Below, in pieces: positions 54,993 through 62,741 of a DNA stretch of 64,000 nucleotides. Numbering within the stretch: position 1 is the first letter of the stretch; the number at the start of each line of letters is the position of its first letter. The DNA lies in assembly GCF_001528745.1 (NCBI RefSeq), contig NZ_BCNS01000128.1, positions 1-64,000 of the forward strand, read 5' to 3'. The notes under the pieces were generated by a model. That model was not told the origin of the DNA. It did not search any database and was given only the letters and a program-made list of their open reading frames with translations. Made by a program: the position numbers and the translations under genes. This DNA comes from Marinobacterium profundum. GTDB lineage: Bacteria > Pseudomonadota > Gammaproteobacteria > Pseudomonadales > Balneatricaceae.

Positions 54993-56153
54993 TCAGGCCT
55001 TATTCGAGGCATAAGCCTGCAATAGTGCTGCGTTGTCTGCGCCCAACACCGGCGGTGCCGTAGCAACTCTGGGTGGCTGCCCATCAATTCGGTATCCGCC
55101 ACTGACAACTTCGATGGGACGACCGATCGGAGTATCTTCAAAGCGCTCGATCACACCGCGATCGCGAACCTGAGGATGATTCAGCGCTTCGGCGACGCTA
55201 TACACAGGCCCCGCGGGAACACCGGCATCTACCAAAAATTTCCACCAGTGTTCGGTTGTATTCTGAGCCAGTGACGCTTCAATCAGCTCAGCCAGTGCAC
55301 GGCGATTCTCCAGCCGCGCATGGCGATCCTTGAAGCGCGCATCGCTAATCCACGCCGCTTGACCGAGCACCCGACACAATGCTTCAAACTGCTCCTGCTT
55401 ATTAGCGGCGATATTGAGCAACCCGTCTCCAGTCTTGAAGGTTCCGGAAGGGCTGGCAGTGACGTTGTCATTACCCAATGGGTTGGGCTGACGTCCTGCA
55501 ACCAGAAGGTTGGATACGGCCCAGCCCATGGTTGCCAGGACAGAATCCAGCATCGATATATCGATGAAACGCGCTTGGCGGGGTGATTCAGCCAGGATGG
55601 CATTGATGGCCATGGCGGCGGTCAGCCCGCCGATGGTATCGGCCAGGGGAAAGCCGACGCGATACGGCGCATTTTCCGGAGCGCCGGTAATACTCATGAC
55701 ACCAGACATGCCCTGGATAATCTGATCATAGGCGGGATAGTTCGCCAGCGGGCCATCCTGTCCGAAGCCGGAGATCGCGCAGTACACGAGACGTTCGTTG
55801 ACCTGTTTGAGTTTTTCAAAATCAAGCCCCAAACGCTTCATGACACCGGGGCGATAGTTTTCGACGAGGACATCGGCACTTTTAACCAGCTCAATGAATT
55901 GCTCCTTGTCTTGCGCGTTTTTGAGATCCAGCGTGACAGAGAGTTTCCCGGCATTCTGTGCAAGAAAAGAGACGCCCATGAACTCGCGATTCAGGTCAGC
56001 ATCTGCACCTAACTGCCTAGCCAGGTCGCCGCTTCCCGGGCGCTCAATCTTGATAACTTCAGCGCCCAGGTGTGCGAGCTGATGACAACAGAACGGGCCA
56101 GCCAGAACGTTTGTAAGATCCAGGACCCTGAAGCCGGCAAGTGGCGTAGACAT
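54993..56153 (-). CDS. CaiB/BaiF (class III) CoA-transferase, associated with citryl-CoA-lyase-like gene
   Basis: A 386-residue class III CoA-transferase with the catalytic D172 in FPLADTIGGLTAAMAI and family stretches VLDLTNVLAGPFCCHQLAHL, AEVIKIERPGSGD and DVLVENYRPGVMKRLGLD. The start at 56153 has AGAGGGG in front; the longer frame (to 56204) runs into the operator region. It heads the operon that continues with the lyase, the TAXI transporter and the SMP-30 lactonase, and is divergent from an iclR-type gene. Confidence 0.92.
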   Translation of the reverse strand: MSTPLAGFRVLDLTNVLAGPFCCHQLAHLGAEVIKIERPGSGDLARQLGADADLNREFMGVSFLAQNAGKLSVTLDLKNAQDKEQFIELVKSADVLVENYRPGVMKRLGLDFEKLKQVNERLVYCAISGFGQDGPLANYPAYDQIIQGMSGVMSITGAPENAPYRVGFPLADTIGGLTAAMAINAILAESPRQARFIDISMLDSVLATMGWAVSNLLVAGRQPNPLGNDNVTASPSGTFKTGDGLLNIAANKQEQFEALCRVLGQAAWISDARFKDRHARLENRRALAELIEASLAQNTTEHWWKFLVDAGVPAGPVYSVAEALNHPQVRDRGVIERFEDTPIGRPIEVVSGGYRIDGQPPRVATAPPVLGADNAALLQAYASNKA

Positions 56154-56215
56154 ATCATTCCCCTCTGCAGAACTAGTTATGCAGGGCAGAATAACCACGT
56201 TCAAATTCTATTGCA

Positions 56216-56260
56216 AGAACGTTCTGTTTCTGTTGCATGAGCGTTCTACCTGATGCAACA
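56216..56260. promoter_or_regulatory. Operator region between CoA-transferase operon and iclR-type gene
   Basis: Two symmetrical elements lie in the 134-base divergent space: the perfect palindrome AGAACGTTCT at 56216-56225, and TGTTGCAT/ATGCAACA, perfect eight-base arms 14 bases apart, at 56231-56238 and 56253-56260. IclR-type regulators bind as dimers to such palindromes, so both are candidate sites for autoregulation and for control of the operon. Confidence 0.65.
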
Positions 56261-56287
56261 TCTAGTTTTAATTTTCGGAGAGTTCTC

Positions 56288-56950
56288 ATGGCAGAACGGC
56301 GAGTAGAAGCAGTGGAACGGGCCCTTACCCTCCTGGAAGCCTTCAGTGAAGAACAGCGAGAGCTGTCGCTAGCAGAGCTTGCCCGGGCGACTGGCTTTTA
56401 CAAGAGCACCATTCTGCGCTTGATGGCATCACTGGAAGCTTTCGGTTACGTGGCCCGGGACGAGCGCGGTATTTTCCGCATCGGACCTGCGGTCGCCCGC
56501 CTGGCTCCGCTGTCAGGTCAGGGCATAAACGTGGAGAAACTGATTCGCCCGATACTCAAATCCCTGCGTGATGCCAGTGGAGAGACCGCGTCTTTTTACA
56601 TCCGGGCAGGCGATGAGCGCATCTGCCGGTTCCGCGAAAATGGCCGACATGAAGTGCGTCACCATCTTGAAGAAGGTGCGCGCTTGCCTATGGGCGTTGG
56701 CGCGGCAGCACGAGTGCTGAACCATGGCACTGAGCCGCACACCGTCGCGGTATCAGTGGGGGAACGGGAGCCCTCCCTAGCAGCAGCTGCGATAGCGATT
56801 CTCAAACCCTCCGGCGAATTGCTGGGGGCACTGGCTCTCTCCGGCCCGAAAGAGCGCTTCATGGGTGCTGAAGCCGAACACAGCGCTGTGCTGATTGAAA
56901 AGGCACGGGAACTGGAAACGCAATTGCCACAGGGCTCTCTTGTCATCTGA
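56288..56950 (+). CDS. IclR-family transcriptional regulator
   Basis: A 220-residue regulator starting MAERRVEAVERALTLLEAF, with GGAGAG before the ATG; 17 further upstream codons run through the operator and are rejected. The winged helix-turn-helix is at about 5-65 (LSLAELARATGFYKSTILRL) and the effector domain from about 80 (NVEKLIRPILKSLRDASGE, with PMGVGAAARVL). It faces the CoA-transferase operon and also precedes tctCBA system 3, so it may control both. Confidence 0.93.
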   Translation: MAERRVEAVERALTLLEAFSEEQRELSLAELARATGFYKSTILRLMASLEAFGYVARDERGIFRIGPAVARLAPLSGQGINVEKLIRPILKSLRDASGETASFYIRAGDERICRFRENGRHEVRHHLEEGARLPMGVGAAARVLNHGTEPHTVAVSVGEREPSLAAAAIAILKPSGELLGALALSGPKERFMGAEAEHSAVLIEKARELETQLPQGSLVI

Positions 56951-57429
56951 GACACCCCCACTCTCACTGTGCGACTGCCGACACCTGCGGGTGCCGGCAC
57001 GGCCGATAACTCATACAACCTGTATCCGACAGTCTCTCTCCTCTCACCCCTGATCCCCCAATATCCGTCGTTCAATAGGCGTGCGCCGAACCCCGTCAGC
57101 GAGTCTCGCAGCATGCCAAATGCCGCGCTCAGCGTGCCTGTGCCTCCACGCAGGTAACCCACCAGTGCACCTGCCGAAACGGGCTTGGGCTGGTAAATAA
57201 CAGCGTTAACGAACACCGCATCGACGGTTTTCCTTGACAAGCAAACAAATAAAAAATAGCCTCGGCAATCTATCTGATAGAACATATTCTGCAGAATAGA
57301 ACATGCTGTTTGCGCAGATTGATGCCAACGCCACCGCAATGGCGGGGCCGGCCGCATCGATACCAACGCTCAAACAGAGCACACCAGACATCGCTGGATG
57401 TATTCGACATCCGCAAACGGAGAACAATA
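56951..57429. promoter_or_regulatory. iclR downstream region and tctCBA system 3 promoter region
   Basis: No gene is supported. A GC-rich hairpin (GCCGACACC...GGTGCCGGC, about 56979-56999) follows iclR and may end its transcript. TTGACA at 57234-57239 is a perfect -35 box with only a weak AT-rich -10. Just after it are two ATAGAACAT repeats (57277-57285 and 57296-57304) flanking the palindrome ATTCTGCAGAAT (57286-57297), resembling the AGAACGTTCT element in front of iclR, so the same regulator may bind. Confidence 0.5.
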
Positions 57430-58443
57430 ATGAGCAAAATCTCTTTGGTGCGAAAAAATACCCTTCCCTTTCTTGTCGCTGTCACACTGAGCGCCAGTGC
57501 TGTTGCTCAATCTGCACAGGCGTTCGAGCAATCCCGTAGCGCTGAGTGCATTGCCCCGGCCAACCCCGGAGGCGGCTGGGACTTTACATGCCGTAGCGTC
57601 GGCAAGGTACTGACCGAACTGGGTGCGATCTCCGGCAATGTGCAAACCGTGAATATGCCGGGGGCCAGCGGTGGCGTCGCTTTCGCGCATACCGTCTCGA
57701 AACGGGCTAACGACAGCGCACTTTTTGTTGCAGCGAGCACCGCCACCACCACTAGACTGGCCCAGGGGCAATTTCCTGGCATGAATCAGGATATGGTGCG
57801 TTGGGTCGGCGCGCTTGGTGCCGATTACGGTGTCATTGCCGTTGCCAAGGATTCGCCGTACCAGACTCTCACCGATCTGATGAATGCTCTCAAGAACGAT
57901 CCGAATTCGGTCAAGTTTGGCGGCGGTAGCGCAACCGGTGGCTGGGATCACTTGAAAGTACTGATCGCGAGCCGTGCTGCTGGCCTGGACACGGCCAGCC
58001 TGCCAAAAATCAAGTATCTGGCATACAGCGGTGGCGGCGAAGCCATCACCCAGGTGGTGGGTGGACACCTCGACGGCTTCACTGGCGATATCTCCGAGGC
58101 ACAGGGCTTTATGGAGTCCGGTGACCTGAAGGTGCTGGCCGTACTGTCGGAAGAACGCCTGCCCGCGCCGCTGGACAATATCCCCACCGCCCGTGAACAG
58201 AATATCGATGCCGTTGCCCCCAACTGGCGTGGATTCTACGTACCCAAGGATGTTTCCGATGAAGCGTACCAGTGGTGGGTCGACACCATGGATAGTGTAT
58301 ACAGCAGCACTAACTGGCAAAACATCATGCAGCAGAATGGGCTGATGCCATTCCACAAGTCCGGTGCCGAATTCGATCAATTCGTTCGGGATCAGGTGCA
58401 GAGCATCAAGGAAATCTCAACTGAAATCGGGCTGATTAAATGA
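57430..58443 (+). CDS. tctC: Tripartite tricarboxylate transporter substrate-binding protein (TctC family), system 3
   Basis: Periplasmic receptor of 337 residues from MSKISLVRKNTLPFLVAVTL with a signal peptide cut near AQA-FEQSR; GGAG lies before the ATG. It belongs to the tricarboxylate-type branch, with ECIAPANPGGGWDFTCRSVG as first ligand loop, the NMPGASGGVAFA loop, and VVGGHLDGFTGDISEAQGF. This resembles citrate-binding TctC more than the PYGAGG/GYSAGG types of systems 1 and 2. The nearby citryl-CoA-lyase-like enzyme would fit citrate or a homologue as substrate, an inference only. Confidence 0.94.
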   Translation: MSKISLVRKNTLPFLVAVTLSASAVAQSAQAFEQSRSAECIAPANPGGGWDFTCRSVGKVLTELGAISGNVQTVNMPGASGGVAFAHTVSKRANDSALFVAASTATTTRLAQGQFPGMNQDMVRWVGALGADYGVIAVAKDSPYQTLTDLMNALKNDPNSVKFGGGSATGGWDHLKVLIASRAAGLDTASLPKIKYLAYSGGGEAITQVVGGHLDGFTGDISEAQGFMESGDLKVLAVLSEERLPAPLDNIPTAREQNIDAVAPNWRGFYVPKDVSDEAYQWWVDTMDSVYSSTNWQNIMQQNGLMPFHKSGAEFDQFVRDQVQSIKEISTEIGLIK

Positions 58444-58892
58444 TAGGGGATCGAATCCTCGGTGTAGTTCTGCTCCTCCTGGCCGTGGTTTACGGCTGGG
58501 AGGCTGCCATGTTTCCCGAGCCCTTTGGTGGATCCGAGGCTGTCGGGCCGGAAACATTCCCGCTAATACTGTCGGTGATACTGGGATTGAGCAGCGTCTA
58601 TCTGCTGGTGCGCCCGGATGAAGACGAAGAATGGCCGCATATGAAAATGCTGGCAGAGCTCGGCTTCGTACTGCTGGTACTGGCGATCTTTACCCTGATG
58701 TTGCAGCCGGTGGGCTTTGTTCCCGCCACCACCCTGATGGTCAGCGTGCTGTGCTGGCGCATGGGTGCCAAGCCGTTGCCCTCCGTTGCCACCGGTTTAG
58801 GTAGCGCCGTTGTAGTGTATGTACTGTTCAATTTCCTGCTTGAGCTGCACCTACCGGCCGGTGTTCTGGATCTGAAGGGAGTACTGAACTGA
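58440..58892 (+). CDS. tctB: Tripartite tricarboxylate transporter small permease (TctB family), system 3
   Basis: A 150-residue protein with four hydrophobic segments (about 5-22, 40-58, 75-95 and 100-135) and the GPETFPLILSVILG pattern typical after the first segment. It starts with ATGA overlapping the tctC stop, and its own stop overlaps the tctA start, so all three are translationally coupled. Confidence 0.9.
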   Translation: MIGDRILGVVLLLLAVVYGWEAAMFPEPFGGSEAVGPETFPLILSVILGLSSVYLLVRPDEDEEWPHMKMLAELGFVLLVLAIFTLMLQPVGFVPATTLMVSVLCWRMGAKPLPSVATGLGSAVVVYVLFNFLLELHLPAGVLDLKGVLN

Positions 58893-60421
58893 TGGAAACC
58901 TTGAATTACCTGCTACAGGGTTTTGCGGTCGCACTGACACCGGAAAATCTGATGTTCGCAGCCATCGGTGCCATCCTTGGCACCATCATTGGCGCCCTGC
59001 CAGGCCTTGGCCCATCCAACGGTGTGGCTATCCTGATACCCCTGGCCTTCAGCCTTGGGCTGCCGGCGAGCTCAGCCCTGATTCTGCTGACCTCTGTGTA
59101 TGCGGGTGCCATGTACGGCGGTCGTATCTCCAGTATTCTGCTGAATATTCCGGGTGACGAACCCGCGATGATGACCTGCCTTGACGGCTACCCCATGGCC
59201 CTGAAGGGCAAGGCAGCCGAAGCGCTGGCGATCTCCGCGATTGCGTCCTTTATCGGCAGCCTGCTGGCGACCATCGGGTTGGTGATTCTGGCGCCGATAC
59301 TGGCCAAGTTTGCACTGCGTTTCGGCCCAGCCGAGTACTTCGCGCTCTTTACGCTGGCCTTTGCGACCCTGGGCGGCATTACCGGCAAGAACCCAATCAA
59401 AACTGTCGTGGCGGCCTGCCTGGGACTGATGATCGCCACCGTAGGTGTCGATATCAGCACCGGCAATCAGCGCTACACCTACAACATTCTGGAGCTGTAC
59501 GAAGGGGTGGATTTCATTATCGCCATCGTTGGTCTCTTTGCCATCAGCGAGCTGCTGTTCTTTATTGAAATGCACGCCGGCGAAGGCTTCAAGAAGATGG
59601 CTTTGAACAAACTCAAACTGAGCATGAAAGACATTATTCAGGTACTGCCGACCAGCCTGCGCGGCTCCGTGCTCGGCTTTATCGCCGGCGTGCTGCCGGG
59701 TGCTGGCGCATCCCTGGGTAGCTTCCTCAGCTATACAATGGAAAAGAAAGTCGTCGGCAAGAGTGGGTATTTCGGTGAAGGTGACCCACGAGGAGTAGCG
59801 GCGCCTGAAGCCGGTAACAATGCGGCCGCTAACGGTGCGCTGGTGCCGATGCTGACCCTGGGCGTACCGGGCAGTGGTACCACGGCGGTGCTGCTGGCCA
59901 TGCTGATCTCGCTGAATATCCAGCCGGGCCCGATGCTGTTCACCCAGAACGCTGAGCTGGTGTGGGGCGTGATCGCGGCGCTGTTCGTCGGCAACCTGAT
60001 GCTACTGCTGCTGAACATTCCGATGATCGGTATTTTCGTTAAGCTGCTGAGCATTCCGCCCAAATACCTGATGCCGGTGGTGACCCTGGTGGCGTCAGTG
60101 GGCATCTTTGCCATCAGCAACAGCCCGCTGGACCTGTACTTCATGATTGGCTTCGGTCTGCTGGGCTACCTGCTGCGCAAGCTGCACATCCCGCTGGTAC
60201 CGGTCATCCTCGGCATGCTGCTGGGCCCTGAAATGGAGAAGAGCCTGCGTCACGCCCTGACTCTTTCAGACGGTGACTGGACCATCCTCTGGAGCAGTGG
60301 CCTGTCGTTGGGAATATGGGCAGTGGCGATTGCCGGCCTGATGCTACCCTACCTTATCGGCCCCATCCTGCGTCGGCGCATGGCTGTACAGGCAGAAAAG
60401 ACTCACAGTATCGTAGATTAA
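58892..60421 (+). CDS. tctA: Tripartite tricarboxylate transporter large permease (TctA family), system 3
   Basis: A 509-residue, 12-segment permease with GALPGLGPSNGVAILIPLAF, SVYAGAMYGGRISSILLNIP, GYPMALKGKAAEALAI, GVLPGAGASLGSFLSYTMEK, DPRGVAAPEAGNNAAANGAL and TLGVPGSGTTAVLLAML. The start overlaps the tctB stop by one base (TGATG). It is the last gene before a strong terminator. Confidence 0.96.
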   Translation: METLNYLLQGFAVALTPENLMFAAIGAILGTIIGALPGLGPSNGVAILIPLAFSLGLPASSALILLTSVYAGAMYGGRISSILLNIPGDEPAMMTCLDGYPMALKGKAAEALAISAIASFIGSLLATIGLVILAPILAKFALRFGPAEYFALFTLAFATLGGITGKNPIKTVVAACLGLMIATVGVDISTGNQRYTYNILELYEGVDFIIAIVGLFAISELLFFIEMHAGEGFKKMALNKLKLSMKDIIQVLPTSLRGSVLGFIAGVLPGAGASLGSFLSYTMEKKVVGKSGYFGEGDPRGVAAPEAGNNAAANGALVPMLTLGVPGSGTTAVLLAMLISLNIQPGPMLFTQNAELVWGVIAALFVGNLMLLLLNIPMIGIFVKLLSIPPKYLMPVVTLVASVGIFAISNSPLDLYFMIGFGLLGYLLRKLHIPLVPVILGMLLGPEMEKSLRHALTLSDGDWTILWSSGLSLGIWAVAIAGLMLPYLIGPILRRRMAVQAEKTHSIVD

Positions 60422-60432
60422 ACCTGAGCACC

Positions 60433-60492
60433 TTCAGGATGATTACCTGCAACGAGCCTCGGCTTTGCGCGGGGTAGTCATCCTGAATTTTT
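60433..60492 (+). terminator. Terminator of tctCBA system 3
   Basis: TTCAGGATGA-TAC and GTA-TCATCCTGAA pair over 13 bases (60433-60487, one internal mismatch) around a long GC-rich loop, and TTTTT follows. It begins 12 bases after the tctA stop. Confidence 0.85.
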
Positions 60493-60552
60493 ACTATTTG
60501 AAGCATCGAACACGACCGAAGTATCGGCGTTGCGAATATCTACTGACCCTTC

Positions 60553-61197
60553 CTAAGTTTCCTCTCTCGCCTCGCGGGCGAATCCGCTTCGTGACAGCAG
60601 TTTCCCGCCGTCTGGACGCAACTCACCCTTCGGTGAAACGTGCCGGTAAAGTGTCTGGCGGGTAACGCCCAACTCTTCGCAGAGATCTGACACCTTGGTT
60701 TCCGGCTGGCCCATGGCGGCCATCGCCAGGCGTAGCTTGGCGGCGGTCATCTTGAAGGGGCGTCCCCCTTTCCTGCCGCGAGCGCGCGCCGAGGCCAGTC
60801 CGGCCACTGTCCGCTCAGAAATCAGCTCTCGCTCGAACTCGGCCAGTGCCGCGAAGATCCCGAATACCAACTTGCCCGCCGCAGTGGTGGTATCGATGGC
60901 TGCACCGTGACCGGTCAGCACTTTCAATCCGACGCCCCGAGCTGTGAGGTCATGAACGGTGTTGATCAAATGGCGTAGGTCACGTCCAAGCCGATCAAGC
61001 TTCCACACTACCAAGGTATCACCGTCACGAAGGGCCTTGAGGCATGCAGCCAATCCGGGTCGGTCATCCTTTCGCCCCGAGGCCATGTCTTCATATACAT
61101 CGTTCACCGCTACTCCGGCCCCGATCAGCGCGTCGTGCTGCAAGTCCATTGCCTGAGAACCGTCCGCCTTGGACACCCGCATGTAACCGATCTGCAT
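60553..61197 (-). CDS. Serine recombinase (resolvase/DNA invertase family)
   Basis: Small serine recombinases cut and rejoin DNA at paired res or inversion sites. The 214-residue protein has the nucleophile S9 in YMRVSK, the second catalytic block VVWKLDRLGRDLRHLINTV, FGIFAALAEFERELISERT with the E helix, and a C-terminal helix-turn-helix (KVSDLCEELGVTRQTLYRHV) after KGGRPFK. The C-terminus is 20-25 residues longer than usual. No transposase is beside it in the window. The repeats just upstream (61225-61329) are its likely target. Confidence 0.93.
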   Translation of the reverse strand: MQIGYMRVSKADGSQAMDLQHDALIGAGVAVNDVYEDMASGRKDDRPGLAACLKALRDGDTLVVWKLDRLGRDLRHLINTVHDLTARGVGLKVLTGHGAAIDTTTAAGKLVFGIFAALAEFERELISERTVAGLASARARGRKGGRPFKMTAAKLRLAMAAMGQPETKVSDLCEELGVTRQTLYRHVSPKGELRPDGGKLLSRSGFAREAREET

Positions 61198-61224
61198 GAA
61201 AGCCTCTGTAATATAAACGTTCGA

Positions 61225-61329
61225 TTAAGTGACAATCTGTGGAATAGTAGTCTTTTGGTGAAAAATTGTCACTTAACCCGTTATTTATTGTAAGACTTAC
61301 AAAGGGGTAGATCTGATTATTAAGTGACA
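61225..61329. other. Putative res (recombination) site upstream of the serine recombinase
   Basis: The 10-base string TTAAGTGACA occurs at 61225-61234 and 61320-61329 in direct orientation, and inverted at 61267-61276. First and inverted copies are 32 bases apart (inner edges), like two half-sites of a subsite, and the third lies about 45 bases further. Res sites of Tn3-type resolvases have several inverted half-sites over about 100-120 bases next to the resolvase gene, as here. Confidence 0.6.
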
Positions 61330-61394
61330 AAAATTCGGCGACTCTCACCTCTACTATCCAACGACCGAACCACCGCCCGCCCACCTGAGCCTGA

Positions 61395-61455
61395 TGTATG
61401 CCAATTTGGCACACATATTTGACCACGAAAACAATGTATGCCATTCTGTCACACG
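61395..61455. promoter_or_regulatory. Two operator copies upstream of the toxin-antitoxin pair
   Basis: A 21-base near-palindrome with arms TGCCAA/TTGGCA extended to TGTA...CACA lies at 61395-61415, and a degenerate second copy beginning TGTATGCCA and ending CACACG lies at 61435-61455, exactly 40 bases on, on the same face of the helix. Ribbon-helix-helix antitoxins usually bind such paired sites to repress their own operon. Confidence 0.7.
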
Positions 61456-61549
61456 GATAGGGCCGGTAGTTAAGGTAGCCCTGTCTACGCACCGACGGCC
61501 TGTTTCGCCGTCCGGCAACATACACGACAGAGGTATAGGTGATTTTGTC

Positions 61550-61840
61550 ATGGCTACTACACAACACGCCTCTCAGAGACTCGTAACCAGGGCCTCTACT
61601 GAAGTGATTGAGCTAGTACAAGATGCGGCGGATATTTCCGGGGTTTCGGTATCCGATTTCTTGCGCGAGTGCGTAATCCAGCGTGCCAGAGCTGTGATCT
61701 CAGCTCACGAAGAGTTCACGCTGTCTGCACGAGGGCAAGAGCAGATCATGCAAGCACTGGAAAATCCGTCTCCGATTAATTCAAAGCTGCGAAACGCAGC
61801 ACGGAGACTCAAAGAACATGGCGGTTTCTACTCCACTTGA
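61550..61840 (+). CDS. DUF1778-family antitoxin (TacA-like)
   Basis: A 96-residue ribbon-helix-helix protein starting MATTQHASQRLVTRASTEVI; the open frame reaches further upstream to 61394 but that part covers the operators. The DNA-binding region (about 8-55) reads TRASTEVIELVQDAADISGV followed by SVSDFLRECVIQRA, typical of DUF1778. The C-terminal tail (SPINSKLRNAARRLKEHGG) should wrap the toxin. It overlaps the acetyltransferase gene by 23 bases, the normal layout of tacAT pairs. Confidence 0.92.
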   Translation: MATTQHASQRLVTRASTEVIELVQDAADISGVSVSDFLRECVIQRARAVISAHEEFTLSARGQEQIMQALENPSPINSKLRNAARRLKEHGGFYST

Positions 61841-62336
61841 ACTACAGCCACTGAACAAGGCTGTCCACAATCGAGAGGCGTTCGACTGCGGCGTCGAACA
61901 CCTCAACAAGTGGCTTTGCACCCAGGCAGTCTCTGCCGCAAAGCGCAACTTGTCACGAACCAAGGTGCTGGTGTCACCCGACGATCCGGGAACAGTGATT
62001 GGCTATTACTCAATAGCCAATACTACACTTCATGGGCTCGAAAAATATCCCAAGCAAGGGGCGCCAGCTCTCCTCCTGGGCCGTATGGCCGTTGATCAGT
62101 CCCACCAAGGTAAGCGGATCGGTGAGCAACTGCTACTGGCGGCGATGCGAGATACTGCGTACCTCTCAGCCGACCCCCGGCTGCCACCTGTAATTGGATT
62201 GGTAGTCGACCCCAAGGACGGCGCCGCCGGTTTCTATTTGAGTTACGGCTTTGACGAAATCGAGATGGATGATGGCATCACACGGCTGTTCATGCCAGTT
62301 TCAAAGTGCGTGGAAGTCACCGAAGCAATGAGCTGA
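61818..62336 (+). CDS. GNAT-family acetyltransferase toxin (TacT-like)
   Basis: Toxins of this group acetylate the amino acid on charged tRNAs and stop translation. The 172-residue protein has an N-terminal strand region (FDCGVEHLNKWLCTQA, the usual start of the family), the acetyl-CoA loop LGRMAVDQSHQGKRIGEQLL with H-Q-G-K-R-I-G, and the catalytic-Tyr stretch AAGFYLSYGFDEIE. Its start lies inside the antitoxin gene. Together they would stabilise the mobile segment at the right of the window. Confidence 0.92.
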   Translation: MAVSTPLELQPLNKAVHNREAFDCGVEHLNKWLCTQAVSAAKRNLSRTKVLVSPDDPGTVIGYYSIANTTLHGLEKYPKQGAPALLLGRMAVDQSHQGKRIGEQLLLAAMRDTAYLSADPRLPPVIGLVVDPKDGAAGFYLSYGFDEIEMDDGITRLFMPVSKCVEVTEAMS

Positions 62337-62741
62337 GCGGTAAGCGGCTGGCGCGTGTTCAACATTTCAGCCGCCTTGCTTCCCTTCTATTGCACCGGAC
62401 AAAGTGTTCTCACAAACGACCGTTTTCGAGAGCGCATTTGCCAGCGCGCAATCTCGCAACTGCCATCACTAGTCACCGTCTGGCGCATGCGACCGAGACA
62501 GTCGCTAACGGCAAAAGTGGACACTCTGAAGCGCAAACAAGATCCGAAACTGCGGCAATTGGCACAACTCGTAGAAGCCCGGCCTCCAGGCGATAGCTTT
62601 TCCTTACAACGACTCATTGGTCTCTTTATGCAACGATGACACCACAAAACGCTAGCACGCCGGGCTACCTTCGGAGATCGGTATACTCTCCCCGGAATTC
62701 CCCATTTCCCCCTCGACTGCACGGTGAAAAAGACGACTTAA
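62337..62741. other. Stretch without a supported gene
   Basis: Several overlapping open frames of about 95-110 codons exist on both strands (for example 62355-62639 on the plus strand, ending ARPPGDSFSLQRLIGLFMQR), but none has a good start or a family I know. It may be a decayed fragment. Confidence 0.35.

Noticed and set aside
62355-62722. Short overlapping frames on both strands as possible genes
   Set aside because: No ribosome binding sites, no family resemblance and mutual overlap; kept only as an unassigned stretch.
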